Source of the DNA: Geminicoccaceae bacterium
GTDB lineage: Bacteria > Pseudomonadota > Alphaproteobacteria > Geminicoccales > Geminicoccaceae
DNA length: 64,000 nt
Direction: 5' to 3'
Assembly: GCA_020638465.1 (NCBI GenBank)
Contig: JACKIM010000002.1
Span: 806,001-870,000, forward strand
The notes below the pieces were generated by a model that was not told the DNA's origin, did not search any database, and saw only the letters and a program-made list of their open reading frames with translations. The translations under genes were made by a program, and so were the position numbers. Positions 33,386 through 42,546 of this stretch are shown piece after piece; the first letter of the stretch is position 1; each line of letters begins with the position of its first letter.

Positions 33386-34419
33386 CGTGAATCTCCGCTG
33401 ACAGCAATAATCCTGCCTTGTCGATCGACAACCATCGTGTCGATAGTCACCTGCGGATTGTCCAGCCATTCGATGGCCTGTCGGCGGGCACGGTCGGCAA
33501 TCACCGCGGCCAGCCCGTCGCCACTGACTTCAAGGGCCTGCAGGGCGGTACGGCAATGCGCCAGGCGCCCGTCGCCGGTCATGGCGGCGAGAGCCTCGAA
33601 ATCGACCTGGCTTCGCGAGGAATGCAGATCGCGCGCGCCCTGCGCGAGCTTGGCCATCTTGCCGATTCCGCCTGCAATGGTGACATGCGGAACGGGGCGG
33701 GTACGCAAGTAGCGCAACAGCCCGCCGGCAAAATCGCCCATGTCGAGCATGGCATGGTCGGCCAGTCCATAGTGCCGTTGTACCGCCTTTTCCGTGGTTG
33801 CACCCGTACAACCGGCGACATGGCGCAGGCCGGCAGCACGGGCCACGTCGATGCCCCGGTGAATCGACGCGATCCAGGCCGCACAGGAGAAGGGCCGGAC
33901 GATGCCGGTCGTGCCAAGGATCGACAGGCCGCCTTCGATGCCCAGGCGCGGATTCCATGTCGATCGGGCGAGCTCCTCGCCGCCGGGAATCGAAATCTCG
34001 ACCTCGACATCGCTCTCCTCGACCGCTGCACGCAGCATGGCCCGCGGTACGGGATTGATCGCCGGTTCGCCGGGCGGGATCGGGAGACCCGGCATCGTTA
34101 CCATGCCGACACCCTCGCCGGCGCGAAACCGTACCCCGCCGCCATCGTCCATGCGCGTCACCCGGGCCCTCACGAGAGCACCGTGGGTTACGTCAGGATC
34201 GTCGCCCGCATCCTTGACGATCCCGGACGTGGCCCAGTTACCGCCGCGATCGCGGCAGGCCAGCATGAAGCGCGCTTCCTCGCCATGCGGCAGGCGGATG
34301 GTTACAGGATCGGGAAATTCCCCTTTTGTCAGCGCCACGAACGCGGACCGTGCCGCTGCCGTGGCACAGGCACCCGTGGTGAAACCGGTGCGCAGGGGAC
34401 CGTCGGGTTTACGTGCCAT
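33382..34419 (-). CDS. cbiD: Cobalt-precorrin-5B C1-methyltransferase
   Basis: This 345-residue protein is CbiD: it begins LRTGFTTGACATAAARSA, the family's hallmark, and contains GTTGIVRPFSCAAW and AGCTGATTEKAVQ. CbiD methylates C1 of the corrin ring, the step done by CobF in the classic aerobic route. ATG 34419 is chosen because the family motif follows closely; the frame is open to 35001, but that part is the shadow of cobA. The ribosome site is weak. It is divergent from cobA, with 178 bp between them. Confidence 0.93.
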   Translation of the reverse strand: MARKPDGPLRTGFTTGACATAAARSAFVALTKGEFPDPVTIRLPHGEEARFMLACRDRGGNWATSGIVKDAGDDPDVTHGALVRARVTRMDDGGGVRFRAGEGVGMVTMPGLPIPPGEPAINPVPRAMLRAAVEESDVEVEISIPGGEELARSTWNPRLGIEGGLSILGTTGIVRPFSCAAWIASIHRGIDVARAAGLRHVAGCTGATTEKAVQRHYGLADHAMLDMGDFAGGLLRYLRTRPVPHVTIAGGIGKMAKLAQGARDLHSSRSQVDFEALAAMTGDGRLAHCRTALQALEVSGDGLAAVIADRARRQAIEWLDNPQVTIDTMVVDRQGRIIAVSGDSR

Positions 34420-34597
34420 GTGGAGAGTATAGGGGAGTCCCCGCCGTTCCCGAAGCCTCTCGAAGCGTCCGGCCATGGGGGAAACGGCAAGATCGCATGG
34501 CCGCATGCATCCTCGGCGAACCATGGTCTCGCGTCTTCGCGCTGTCCTGTCGTTCCGGTGTTTCCACCGGCCGTGAAAATGCTCTAGAGACGACGTC

Positions 34598-35458
34598 ATG
34601 ATGAAACTGCCCCCGATCGCAGGCGACCTTGACAGCTGGCCGGAGCTCGAACCCGGCTGGGTGTGGCTGGTTGGCGCGGGACCCGGCGATCCGGGCCTGT
34701 TGACCCTGCACGGCCTGAATGCGCTGCAGCAGGCCGACGTGATCGTCCATGACGCCCTTGTCGATGAGCGGATCCTCCTGTTTGCGAGACCTGATGCCGA
34801 TGTGGAATATGCCGGCAAGCGTGGCGGCAAGCCGTCTTTGTTGCAGCGCGACATATCGCTGCGCCTGATCGAACTGGCGAAGGCGGGCAGGCGGGTCCTG
34901 CGGTTGAAGGGAGGGGATCCGTTCGTGTTCGGCCGCGGTGGCGAGGAGGCACAGACGCTCGTCCAGGCCGGTATTCCCGTGCGGGTCGTGCCGGGTATCA
35001 CCGCCGGTGTCGGCGGGCTTGCCTATGCCGGCATTCCGGTGACCCATCGCGACATCAATCAGGCCGTGACGTTCGTGACAGGCCACGATCGGGACGGCCT
35101 GGCACCGTCGCGGGTAGACTGGAACGCCATCGCCAGGGCTTCCCCGGTGATCGTGCTGTACATGGCCATCAAGCATCTGGACGTCATCAGTGGACGGCTG
35201 CTGGCGGGCGGGCGCGACCCGGACGAACCCGTTGCCATTGTCACCGATGCCACCCTGCCGTCGATGCGGGTGCACGAGACCAGTCTCGCCCGTGCGGCGG
35301 TCGACGTGGTGCGCCACGGTATCGAGCCGCCCGCCATCGTCTGCATCGGCGCTGTGACCCTGATGCGCCAGGCGCTGGACTGGATCGGGCAAGCCCGCGG
35401 CGAGGCCCCGCGTTCGCTCGATCCGCTCGGGAGGCGCAACCGGCCGGAGGCAGGATGA
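34598..35458 (+). CDS. cobA: Uroporphyrinogen-III C-methyltransferase
   Basis: This 286-residue SAM-dependent methyltransferase shows the SUMT signature: VWLVGAGPGDPGLLTLHGLNAL near residue 22, YAGKRGG near 71, RLKGGDPFVFGRGGEE near 105, and VVPGITAGVGGLAYAGIPVTHR near 130. It adds methyl groups at C2 and C7 of uroporphyrinogen III, giving precorrin-2, the entry to cobalamin and siroheme. No CysG-like dehydrogenase domain is fused. It overlaps cobB by 4 bp. No cobalamin riboswitch was recognised upstream. Confidence 0.95.
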   Translation: MMKLPPIAGDLDSWPELEPGWVWLVGAGPGDPGLLTLHGLNALQQADVIVHDALVDERILLFARPDADVEYAGKRGGKPSLLQRDISLRLIELAKAGRRVLRLKGGDPFVFGRGGEEAQTLVQAGIPVRVVPGITAGVGGLAYAGIPVTHRDINQAVTFVTGHDRDGLAPSRVDWNAIARASPVIVLYMAIKHLDVISGRLLAGGRDPDEPVAIVTDATLPSMRVHETSLARAAVDVVRHGIEPPAIVCIGAVTLMRQALDWIGQARGEAPRSLDPLGRRNRPEAG

Positions 35459-36801
35459 CGCCCGGCAGCGGCCGGCCGAAGGGGTTCGTGGTCAGCGCGC
35501 CGTCATCGGCCTGCGGCAAGACCGTGCTCACGCTGGGGATTCTTCGCGGACTGAAGAACAGAGGCCATCGGGTAAGATCGGCCAAGAGCGGGCCCGACTA
35601 CATCGACCCGCGATTCCACGAGGCGGCAAGCGGCACGGTGTCGTTCAATCTCGACGGTTTTGCCATGGGCAGGGCGCGCATCGGCCAGCTCGCATCCACG
35701 GGTGAGGAAAATCTCGTTGTGGTCGAGGGGGCAATGGGGCTTTTCGACGGGGCGCCGCCAGACGGTCGAGGTTCAACGGCGGATGTCGCGGCCTTCCTCG
35801 GATTGCCCGTCGTGCTGGTGGTGAATGCCGGGCACATGAGCCATTCCGTCGCTGCCATCGTCGAGGGATTCCGGCGATTTCGCGAGGATGTCGCCGTCGC
35901 GGCGGTGATCCTCAACCGGGTGGGCTCCGCCCGCCATGGGGCGATGTTGCGCAGGGCCCTGGAACCCTTTGGCCTGCCGGTCATCGGTGCGGTGAGGCGC
36001 AGTGAAACGCTCGACCTGCCGTCGCGGCATCTGGGATTGGTGCAGGCGGGAGAACACGGCGACATGGAGACGTTCATCGCCCGGGCAGCGGATCATGTGG
36101 AGGACCATCTCGATCTCGACCTGTTGCTGTCGCTGGCCCGGCCGCTTCATCGTCATGGCAAGGCGGCCGGGCTGCCGCCGCTGGGGCAGAAGGTTGCCAT
36201 CGCCTCCGACAGGGCATTCTCCTTCATCTATCAGCACTGGCTCGAAGACTGGCGGTCGGCGGGTTGTGAGTTGACGTTCTTCTCGCCGCTGGCCGATGAA
36301 GCGCCGGCGGGCGACAGTGACGCGGTGTTCCTTCCCGGCGGCTATCCCGAGCTGCATGCCGGGCGTCTGGCACGGGCAGGACGGTTCCGGGCGGCGATGC
36401 TGCGATTCCGGGGCCTGGTCTATGGCGAATGCGGGGGGTACATGACCCTCGGGCGAACCCTCACCGACGAGAGCGGCGAGGTGCACCCCATGCTGGGAAT
36501 GCTGCCAGTGGACACAAGCTTTGCCGAGCGGCGCCGGCATCTCGGATATCGCCTGATCGAGGCCGAAGGCGGATTGCCGTGGTCGGTTCCGCTGGTCGGT
36601 CACGAATTCCACTATGCGACAACCGTCCGGGCCGGACCGGCGGCACCGCTATTTCGTGCCCGCGATGCCGAGGGCAACGAGCTCGAACCGATGGGCCTGC
36701 GTGCGGGACGGGTGATGGGTTCGTTCGCGCATGTGATCGATGCGGCCGACGGTGCCGGGATTGTCGCCAGCAAGCCGGGGCGCGGCCAACAGCCATCGTG
36801 A
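35455..36801 (+). CDS. cobB: Cobyrinate / hydrogenobyrinate a,c-diamide synthase
   Basis: This 448-residue enzyme has an N-terminal P-loop-like dethiobiotin-synthetase fold (VSAPSSACGKTVLTLGILRGL near residue 11) and a C-terminal class I glutamine amidotransferase domain with LPGGYPELHA near 292 and the nucleophile region YGECGGYMTLG near 324. It amidates the a and c side chains of the corrin ring using ATP and glutamine. The DYIDPRFHEAASG segment near 43 is typical of CobB/CbiA. It is convergent with the ELM1-family gene, 31 bp away. Confidence 0.95.
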   Translation: MTPGSGRPKGFVVSAPSSACGKTVLTLGILRGLKNRGHRVRSAKSGPDYIDPRFHEAASGTVSFNLDGFAMGRARIGQLASTGEENLVVVEGAMGLFDGAPPDGRGSTADVAAFLGLPVVLVVNAGHMSHSVAAIVEGFRRFREDVAVAAVILNRVGSARHGAMLRRALEPFGLPVIGAVRRSETLDLPSRHLGLVQAGEHGDMETFIARAADHVEDHLDLDLLLSLARPLHRHGKAAGLPPLGQKVAIASDRAFSFIYQHWLEDWRSAGCELTFFSPLADEAPAGDSDAVFLPGGYPELHAGRLARAGRFRAAMLRFRGLVYGECGGYMTLGRTLTDESGEVHPMLGMLPVDTSFAERRRHLGYRLIEAEGGLPWSVPLVGHEFHYATTVRAGPAAPLFRARDAEGNELEPMGLRAGRVMGSFAHVIDAADGAGIVASKPGRGQQPS

Positions 36802-36832
36802 CAGGATCAAGACGTTCCCGGTCCGGTGAATG

Positions 36833-38008
36833 TCACCCCTGCACGAAACGCTGCAGCCACTCCGGCAGCACGCTCGACGGCATCACCGGTCGAGGCGGCG
36901 ATGGATCGTTGAACAGCGCGCGAACCGCATCCGCGGCCCGTTCGAGGTCGGCGATCGGCGTGACGGCCGTTCGCGGTTCCGGTTCGTCGCTGCCCAGCCA
37001 GCGGGCACGCCCGGCCTCGACCTGCCTGCGATGTATGATGCTGACATCGCGGGTGAGCCGCCGTGGCCCGATCGTCATGCCGAGCTTGTAGAAGAACGGT
37101 CGAAGGCTGAACTGGCGCAGGCGCTCGATCGGCGTGCGCGGTCTGACGGACCCGTCATCGGGCATCGCCGGGCGATGGGAGCCCGGGCCGCGCAACAGGT
37201 CGAAGATCATGACCGGCTTGCCGGTCTCGCAGGCTTCGGCCAGCATCGACATGGAATCGCAGGTGACGATGATCCGGTCGGCCAGCGCGAGAAATCCCAT
37301 ATAGGGATTGTCCGTGGCGTCGGGGGACCAGCGATAGATGACGGCCGGAACGTCGACCATACGCTCCAGCGCATCGACGGCCTCGCGCGGTGTGCGCGCA
37401 CTGCTGGTGACCATGAGCGAACCGCCGGTCTCCCTTGCCAGGCGGTTGGCATGCCAGCCCAGCAACTCGCCGTTTTCGCGGTCCATGTCATAGGGACCGG
37501 CATTGCCGCCCATGATGACGGCAGTCCGCGGTTCGGGCAGGTGTTCGAGGCGCGTTTCCCACTGTCCGCGCGCCTCGACCAGGCGCCCGGCGTCGACCCG
37601 GTGCAGCGGGGCCTCGTTGTGCAGGATGTTGGGCTTGTCCGGCAGGCGGTATTGCGGCGTGGTGATGATGAGGTCGAAGCACTCGTGCAGCGCCCACGGG
37701 CGGCCGACATGCACAAGCCTCACCCGGTCGGGACCCGCCTGCTGCCGGATCCAGCGTACCAGCGGCTCGTTGCGGCGGCCGGCGGAGATGATGAGGTCGG
37801 GCCAGGGCGGCTCCAGCGGGCTGGATTTTTCCGGCACCAGCCCGGCCAGCGTCGGCCCGGCGAACAGGTTGGTCAGCAACTCGGTCTTGCGGTAGACCAG
37901 ATGCTTTTCGATCACCGGCCAGCCGAGAGCTCCGGCGAGCGCCTTCAGCTGTCCGTTGTCGCCGGCCTTGTGGCCGAGCATCAGCCAAGTCACGGGATGG
38001 TCGCTCAA
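36833..38008 (-). CDS. ELM1-family protein (DUF1022, GT-B-like)
   Basis: This protein of about 391 residues belongs to the family named after plant mitochondrial fission factor ELM1. Key segments are TWLMLGHKAGDNGQLKALAGALG at the N-terminus, DLIISAGRRNEPLVRWI, VHVGRP near residue 120, VIMGGNAGPYDMD, MVTSSARTPREAV, and the late VTCDSMSMLAEACETGKPV. The last part looks like a glycosyltransferase donor site. The bacterial function is not established. Translation probably starts at TTG 38008, in a TTGA overlap with the LpxL-like gene, so the two are likely co-expressed and may share an envelope role. Confidence 0.8.
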   Translation of the reverse strand: MSDHPVTWLMLGHKAGDNGQLKALAGALGWPVIEKHLVYRKTELLTNLFAGPTLAGLVPEKSSPLEPPWPDLIISAGRRNEPLVRWIRQQAGPDRVRLVHVGRPWALHECFDLIITTPQYRLPDKPNILHNEAPLHRVDAGRLVEARGQWETRLEHLPEPRTAVIMGGNAGPYDMDRENGELLGWHANRLARETGGSLMVTSSARTPREAVDALERMVDVPAVIYRWSPDATDNPYMGFLALADRIIVTCDSMSMLAEACETGKPVMIFDLLRGPGSHRPAMPDDGSVRPRTPIERLRQFSLRPFFYKLGMTIGPRRLTRDVSIIHRRQVEAGRARWLGSDEPEPRTAVTPIADLERAADAVRALFNDPSPPRPVMPSSVLPEWLQRFVQG

Positions 38009-39003
38009 ATATCCTGCCCGATCGAACGATAGACGTTGCGCGGCCAGCGTCGCTTGAGACACAGCCAGCTTTCCGGTTGCTCGCGGATCCAGCCCTCGAA
38101 CAACCCGTAGGCCCGGCGGGTCATGTCTATGGCCTGCTCCATCGGAGTGCCGCAGCCGGGGTCGGGATCGATGGACGGCATGAAGGTGATGCGGAAATGC
38201 GCATCCTTCAGGCGCTGGATCCGCACCGGGACATAGTCGAGCTTCATCCGGATGGCAATCTGTGCGGCCGCGATGCCCGATGGCGTATCATGTCCGAAGA
38301 ACGGTACATCCTGTCCCTCGTCATAGCGCTGGTCGAGCAGCAGGCCGAAATTGCGGCCTTTCTGCAGGGCCTTGATGATGCCCCGGACCGCCTGTTTTCT
38401 CGGGACCATCTCCACGCCCAGCCCCTCGCGGTAGTGCTGGACCATGGCATCGACGGCCCCGTTGGCCTGCGGCGAATAGAGGACGCTGAGCGGAAAGCGG
38501 GCCTTCCGGCTGCAACCGGCGGCAAGTTCCCAGTTGGCGAAATGTCCCGAAACGAAAATGGCCTGCCGCTCTCGACGGCGTATGGGCTCCATGTCGTAGT
38601 GTTCGACGATTTCGAGCCTTTCATCCGCTTCGGCAACGCAGATCTGTTCGAGATTGGGAAATTCTCCCATCACCCGGCCGATTTCCCGCCACGCCAGCCG
38701 CACCAGCGAACGCCGGCGGCTGTCCGGAAGACCGGGCAGGGCGACAGCGAGATTAGCGGACAGCATGGACGAACGCGACAGCAGGGGGCCGGTGACTCCG
38801 GCAATGCCCGCGGCAAGACGCCCCGCCCGATCGGGGCCGAGCTTCTTCGACAACCACCAGATCATCCGCAACATGCCCGTCTCGGCAGCCGCTATGAATG
38901 CTGAAAGACGCGGCTGGGCGCGAGCCTGGGCCTTGCCGCGATGAAATACGAAAGACTGCGCCAAAACAGGTCCACAACAACTCGGATCAACAGTTTTGCA
39001 CAT
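38005..39003 (-). CDS. lpxL: Lipid A biosynthesis lauroyl acyltransferase-like protein
   Basis: This lysophospholipid-acyltransferase-type protein shows the catalytic HFANWE motif (the HX4D/E site) followed by LLLDQRYDEGQDVPFFG and the late WLCLKRRWPRN. These features match LpxL/HtrB enzymes, which add a secondary acyl chain to lipid A at the inner membrane. The start is uncertain: ATG 39003 is given, a TTG at 39027 is open, and ATG 38874 would give the usual 290-residue length. None has a strong ribosome site. It probably leads an operon with the ELM1-family gene. Confidence 0.85.
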   Translation of the reverse strand: MCKTVDPSCCGPVLAQSFVFHRGKAQARAQPRLSAFIAAAETGMLRMIWWLSKKLGPDRAGRLAAGIAGVTGPLLSRSSMLSANLAVALPGLPDSRRRSLVRLAWREIGRVMGEFPNLEQICVAEADERLEIVEHYDMEPIRRRERQAIFVSGHFANWELAAGCSRKARFPLSVLYSPQANGAVDAMVQHYREGLGVEMVPRKQAVRGIIKALQKGRNFGLLLDQRYDEGQDVPFFGHDTPSGIAAAQIAIRMKLDYVPVRIQRLKDAHFRITFMPSIDPDPGCGTPMEQAIDMTRRAYGLFEGWIREQPESWLCLKRRWPRNVYRSIGQDI

Positions 39004-39134
39004 AATGTATGGGCGCTTCGGTTTCAATCGGTGGCATGGTCAGCGGGACAGGCCGTTTGGGCCGCTTGTGGCATTCCCGTGCCGCCTGCCAGCAGCCTGT
39101 TGTCGTCATGGGAGAGGATGAGGGAGTGTGCAGC

Positions 39135-40571
39135 ATGTATGGACAACATCTGATCGACGGCCAATGGGTCGATTCGGAAAATGGCGAGACCGTGGAGGTG
39201 CGTTGTCCGAGCGATGGCGCGACCTTCGCGCGGCTGGCCGCGGGCGGTCCGGCGGAGATCGATCGTGCCGTGGCTGCGGCACGCCGGGCCTTCGAGGATG
39301 GCCCCTGGTCCGTTTCGACGGCCACCGCGCGCGGCCGGCTGCTGATGCGGCTGGGTGAGCTTGCCGCCGCCCGTATCGGGGAACTGGCGGGGATCGAGAG
39401 CCGGGACACCGGCAAGCCGTTGAAACAGGGACGGGCCGACATCATCGCGTTCGCCCGCTACTGCGAATATTACGGTTCGGCCGCCGACAAGGTGCACGGT
39501 GACACCATCCCGTTCATCGAGGGGCACGCGGCCATGACCGTGCGCGAGCCGCATGGCGTGGTGGGCAGCATCATTCCCTGGAACTACCCGATCCAGATCC
39601 TGGGCCGTGTGCTCGGTGCGGCCATCGCCATGGGCAACACGCTCGTCATCAAGCCGGCCGAGGATGCCTGCCTGTCGATCATCGAGGTGGGCCGGCTGCT
39701 CGACGAGGCGGGATTTCCACCCGGTGTGGTCAATATCGTCACCGGTTATGGCGAAACCGCCGGTGCTGCTCTCGCGGCGCATCCGGGTATCGACTTCGTC
39801 ACCTTCACCGGATCGCCATCCGTCGGCACGTCGGTGCAGACGGCCGCTGCCGCCAACCATGTCGCCTGTACGCTGGAACTGGGAGGAAAATCGCCGCAGA
39901 TCGTCTTCGACGATGCCGACATCGAAGCGGCACTTCCCGTTCTCGTCAATGCCATCATCCAGAATGCCGGGCAGACCTGTTCGGCCGGCTCGCGGCTGCT
40001 GGTTCAGCGAAGCATTCAGGAACGGCTCGTGGGTGCTCTCGCCAAACGCTTTGCAGCCCTGCGCGCCGGTCCGCATGACCGGGAACCCGACTGCGGGCCG
40101 CTGATCAGCCGCAAGCAGCGGGACCGGGTACAGGCGTTCATCGACAGGGCGGTCGCCGACGGTGTGGGAATTCTGGCGCAAGGCGAGGTGGTGGATGCCC
40201 CGGCCGGCGGCTATTACGTTCCGCCGACCCTCATGGGCCCCGTCCCTGCCGACCATGCCATCGCTCGCGAGGAAGTGTTCGGCCCGGTCCTGTGCGTGAT
40301 CCCGTTCGACGACGAGGCCGACGCGCTACGCATCGCCAATGCCACCGACTATGGTCTTGTCGCCGGCATCTGGACCCGCGACGGCGCCCGGCAGATGCGC
40401 CTTGCGCGCAAGATCCGCGCAGGGCAGGTGTTCATCAACGCCTACGGTGCCGGAGGAGGAGTGGAACTGCCGTTCGGCGGCTACAGGAAGAGTGGCCATG
40501 GACGTGAAAAGGGTTTCGAGGGCCTGCTCGAATTCTCCCGGATCAAGACCATTGTCACCCGATACGAGTAA
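39135..40571 (+). CDS. NAD(P)-dependent aldehyde dehydrogenase
   Basis: This 478-residue protein is a class 1/2-type aldehyde dehydrogenase. It has IIPWNYPIQILGRVLGAAIAMGN near residue 142, the NAD turn FTGSPSVGTSVQ near 225, the catalytic Glu in TLELGGKSPQIVF near 248, and the nucleophile Cys in NAGQTCSAGSRLLV near 282. It oxidises an aldehyde to its acid; the substrate is not readable, with betaine-aldehyde and aromatic or aliphatic aldehydes all possible. ATG 39135 follows GGGAG; a GTG at 39126 is a close alternative. It stands alone, divergent from lpxL and ending about 155 bases before a strong hairpin. Confidence 0.9.
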   Translation: MYGQHLIDGQWVDSENGETVEVRCPSDGATFARLAAGGPAEIDRAVAAARRAFEDGPWSVSTATARGRLLMRLGELAAARIGELAGIESRDTGKPLKQGRADIIAFARYCEYYGSAADKVHGDTIPFIEGHAAMTVREPHGVVGSIIPWNYPIQILGRVLGAAIAMGNTLVIKPAEDACLSIIEVGRLLDEAGFPPGVVNIVTGYGETAGAALAAHPGIDFVTFTGSPSVGTSVQTAAAANHVACTLELGGKSPQIVFDDADIEAALPVLVNAIIQNAGQTCSAGSRLLVQRSIQERLVGALAKRFAALRAGPHDREPDCGPLISRKQRDRVQAFIDRAVADGVGILAQGEVVDAPAGGYYVPPTLMGPVPADHAIAREEVFGPVLCVIPFDDEADALRIANATDYGLVAGIWTRDGARQMRLARKIRAGQVFINAYGAGGGVELPFGGYRKSGHGREKGFEGLLEFSRIKTIVTRYE

Positions 40572-40726
40572 TGCCTGGTTGTGTTGACCTTCTCCCGGCC
40601 CCGCGATGGACCCCGCATCGGGACAATCATCGGATCAAAAATACTGGCTTGAAGAGGATCTGATCGGTTCCCCTTCATGAAATTTTAGGAAAATACGGGC
40701 AGAAAGGGTTCGTCTCCCCATCAATA

Positions 40727-40768
40727 GGCCGGTTCGAGCGCCTGATGATCGGCGCTCGAACCGGCCTC
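40727..40768. terminator. Perfect 17-bp hairpin between convergent genes
   Basis: AGGCCGGTTCGAGCGCC and its exact reverse complement flank an 8-base loop, midway between the convergent aldehyde dehydrogenase and lpdA genes. Neither strand has a T-run after it, so it is unlike a classic intrinsic terminator. It could act as a bidirectional stop or mRNA 3' protector. Confidence 0.6.
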
Positions 40769-40791
40769 GACTGCGTGCTGACGCAAGGCTG

Positions 40792-42531
40792 CTATTTCTT
40801 CTTGCGCCTGGGCGGGACGAGATCGGTAATCGTTCCCTCGAACATCTCGGCAGCCATGCCCACACTTTCCGACAGGGTCGGATGCGGGTGGATGGTCAGG
40901 CCGATGTCCTGGGCATCCGCGCCCATCTCGATGGCCAGCGCCACCTCGGCGACGAGTTCGCCGGCATTGGGACCGGTAATACCGGCGCCGATCACGCGGT
41001 CCGTCTCCTCATCGAACAGGAGCTTGGTCATGCCTTCCGTTCGGTTGAGAGAGATCGCCCGACCCGAGGCGGCCCACGGGAACACCCCCTTGCCGTATTT
41101 GACGCCTTTCGCCTTCGCCTCGTTCTCGGTCATGCCGACCCACGCCACTTCGGGATCGGTGTAGGCGACCGAGGGAATGACCCTGGCATCGAATGCCGAC
41201 TTCTGGCCGCTGGCGACCTCGGCCGCCGTCTTGCCCTCGTGCACGGCCTTGTGGGCCAGCATCGGCTGCCCCACCAGATCGCCGATGGCGAAGATATGTG
41301 GTACATTGGTGCGCATCTGCCGGTCGACGGCGATGAAGCCACGCTCATCCACGACGACGCCCGCCTTGTCGGCGCCGATGAGCCTGCCATTGGGCTTGCG
41401 ACCGACGGCTACCAGCACCTTGTCGAAGGTATCCGTCGAGGGAGCATCTCCACCCTCGAAGCTTACCACGAGGCCCTTCTTCTCGGCCTTGACCGCAGTG
41501 ACCTTCGTCTTGAGGTAGATGTTCTCGTACTGGCCCTTGATGCGTTTCATCAGCGGAGTGATGACATCCTTGTCGGCACCGGGGATGATCTGGTCCATGA
41601 GCTCGACAATGGTCACCTTCGAGCCAAGTTCGTGATAGACGCAGGCCATCTCCAGGCCGATGATTCCTCCCCCCAGCACCAGAAGCCGCTTGGGGACATC
41701 CGCCAGTTCGAGAGCACCGGTGCTGTCCATGACCCGCGGGTCGTCATGCGGGATGAACGGCAGCGTGACCGGCTCGGAGCCCGCGGCGATAACCGCCTGA
41801 TCGAAGCTCACCACCGTCGTCTTGCCGTCGTGCTCGACCTCGACCTCGTTGGACGAGATGAACCGGCCATGGCCGCGCACGACCTCGACCTTGCGCTGCT
41901 TCGCCATGCCGGAAAGCCCGCCGGTGAGCTTGCCGACGACGCCTTCCTTCCATTCGCGCAGCTTGTCGATGTCGATCTTCGGCTTGCTGAAGGAGATGCC
42001 GTGCGCGGACATTTCCTGCGCCTCGCTCATCACCTTGGCGGCATGCAGGAGCGCCTTGGATGGAATGCAGCCGACATTGAGGCAGACGCCGCCCAGCGTG
42101 TCCCAGCGCTCGACCAGAACCACCTTCCTGCCCAGATCGGCCGCGCGAAAGGCGGCGGTGTAACCGCCCGGCCCGGCGCCTAGGACGAGGATTTCGGCAT
42201 GCTGGCCGGCCTTGCCCGATACGGGGGCGGCGCCGGGTGCAGGTTGCGACGGGGCAGCGGCCCCTGCCTTGCCGCCATCGGAGGCCGGGGTTCTGGCGAC
42301 GGAGCCGCCCTCGACGACGCAGATGACGCTGCCCTGGCTGACCTTGTCGCCGACCTTGACCTTGACACTGGTGACCTTGCCGCCATCGGAGGCCGGAACC
42401 TCCATGGAGGCCTTGTCGCTTTCCAGCGTGATCAGGATGTCCTCGGCGGCGATCTCGTCGCCCTCCCTGACATGCACCTCGATGATCTCGACGTCCTTGA
42501 AGTCGCCGATATCGGGAACCCTGATGTCCAT
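40792..42531 (-). CDS. lpdA: Dihydrolipoyl dehydrogenase with N-terminal lipoyl domain (PDH E3)
   Basis: This 579-residue protein has an N-terminal lipoyl domain (residues about 1-80, lipoyl Lys in ESDKASMEVP near 43), an Ala/Pro/Ser/Gly-rich linker (about 82-108), and a full flavoprotein disulfide reductase. The latter has the FAD motif LGAGPGGYTAAFRAADLG near 117, the redox pair GGVCLNVGCIPSK near 146, the NAD motif LGGGIIGLEMA near 285, and the His-Glu dimer end TIHPHPTLSE near 552. It reoxidises the lipoamide of the pyruvate dehydrogenase complex. Lipoyl-bearing E3 occurs mainly with aceE-type complexes. It ends the aceE-aceF-lpdA operon. Confidence 0.95.
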   Translation of the reverse strand: MDIRVPDIGDFKDVEIIEVHVREGDEIAAEDILITLESDKASMEVPASDGGKVTSVKVKVGDKVSQGSVICVVEGGSVARTPASDGGKAGAAAPSQPAPGAAPVSGKAGQHAEILVLGAGPGGYTAAFRAADLGRKVVLVERWDTLGGVCLNVGCIPSKALLHAAKVMSEAQEMSAHGISFSKPKIDIDKLREWKEGVVGKLTGGLSGMAKQRKVEVVRGHGRFISSNEVEVEHDGKTTVVSFDQAVIAAGSEPVTLPFIPHDDPRVMDSTGALELADVPKRLLVLGGGIIGLEMACVYHELGSKVTIVELMDQIIPGADKDVITPLMKRIKGQYENIYLKTKVTAVKAEKKGLVVSFEGGDAPSTDTFDKVLVAVGRKPNGRLIGADKAGVVVDERGFIAVDRQMRTNVPHIFAIGDLVGQPMLAHKAVHEGKTAAEVASGQKSAFDARVIPSVAYTDPEVAWVGMTENEAKAKGVKYGKGVFPWAASGRAISLNRTEGMTKLLFDEETDRVIGAGITGPNAGELVAEVALAIEMGADAQDIGLTIHPHPTLSESVGMAAEMFEGTITDLVPPRRKKK

Positions 42532-42546
42532 TTTCCTATCTCCCGA

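Noticed and set aside
34420..34597. Possible cobalamin riboswitch in the cbiD/cobA divergent region
   Set aside because: No B12-box-like core or matching stems were found in the 178 bp; only promoter-like sequence is present.
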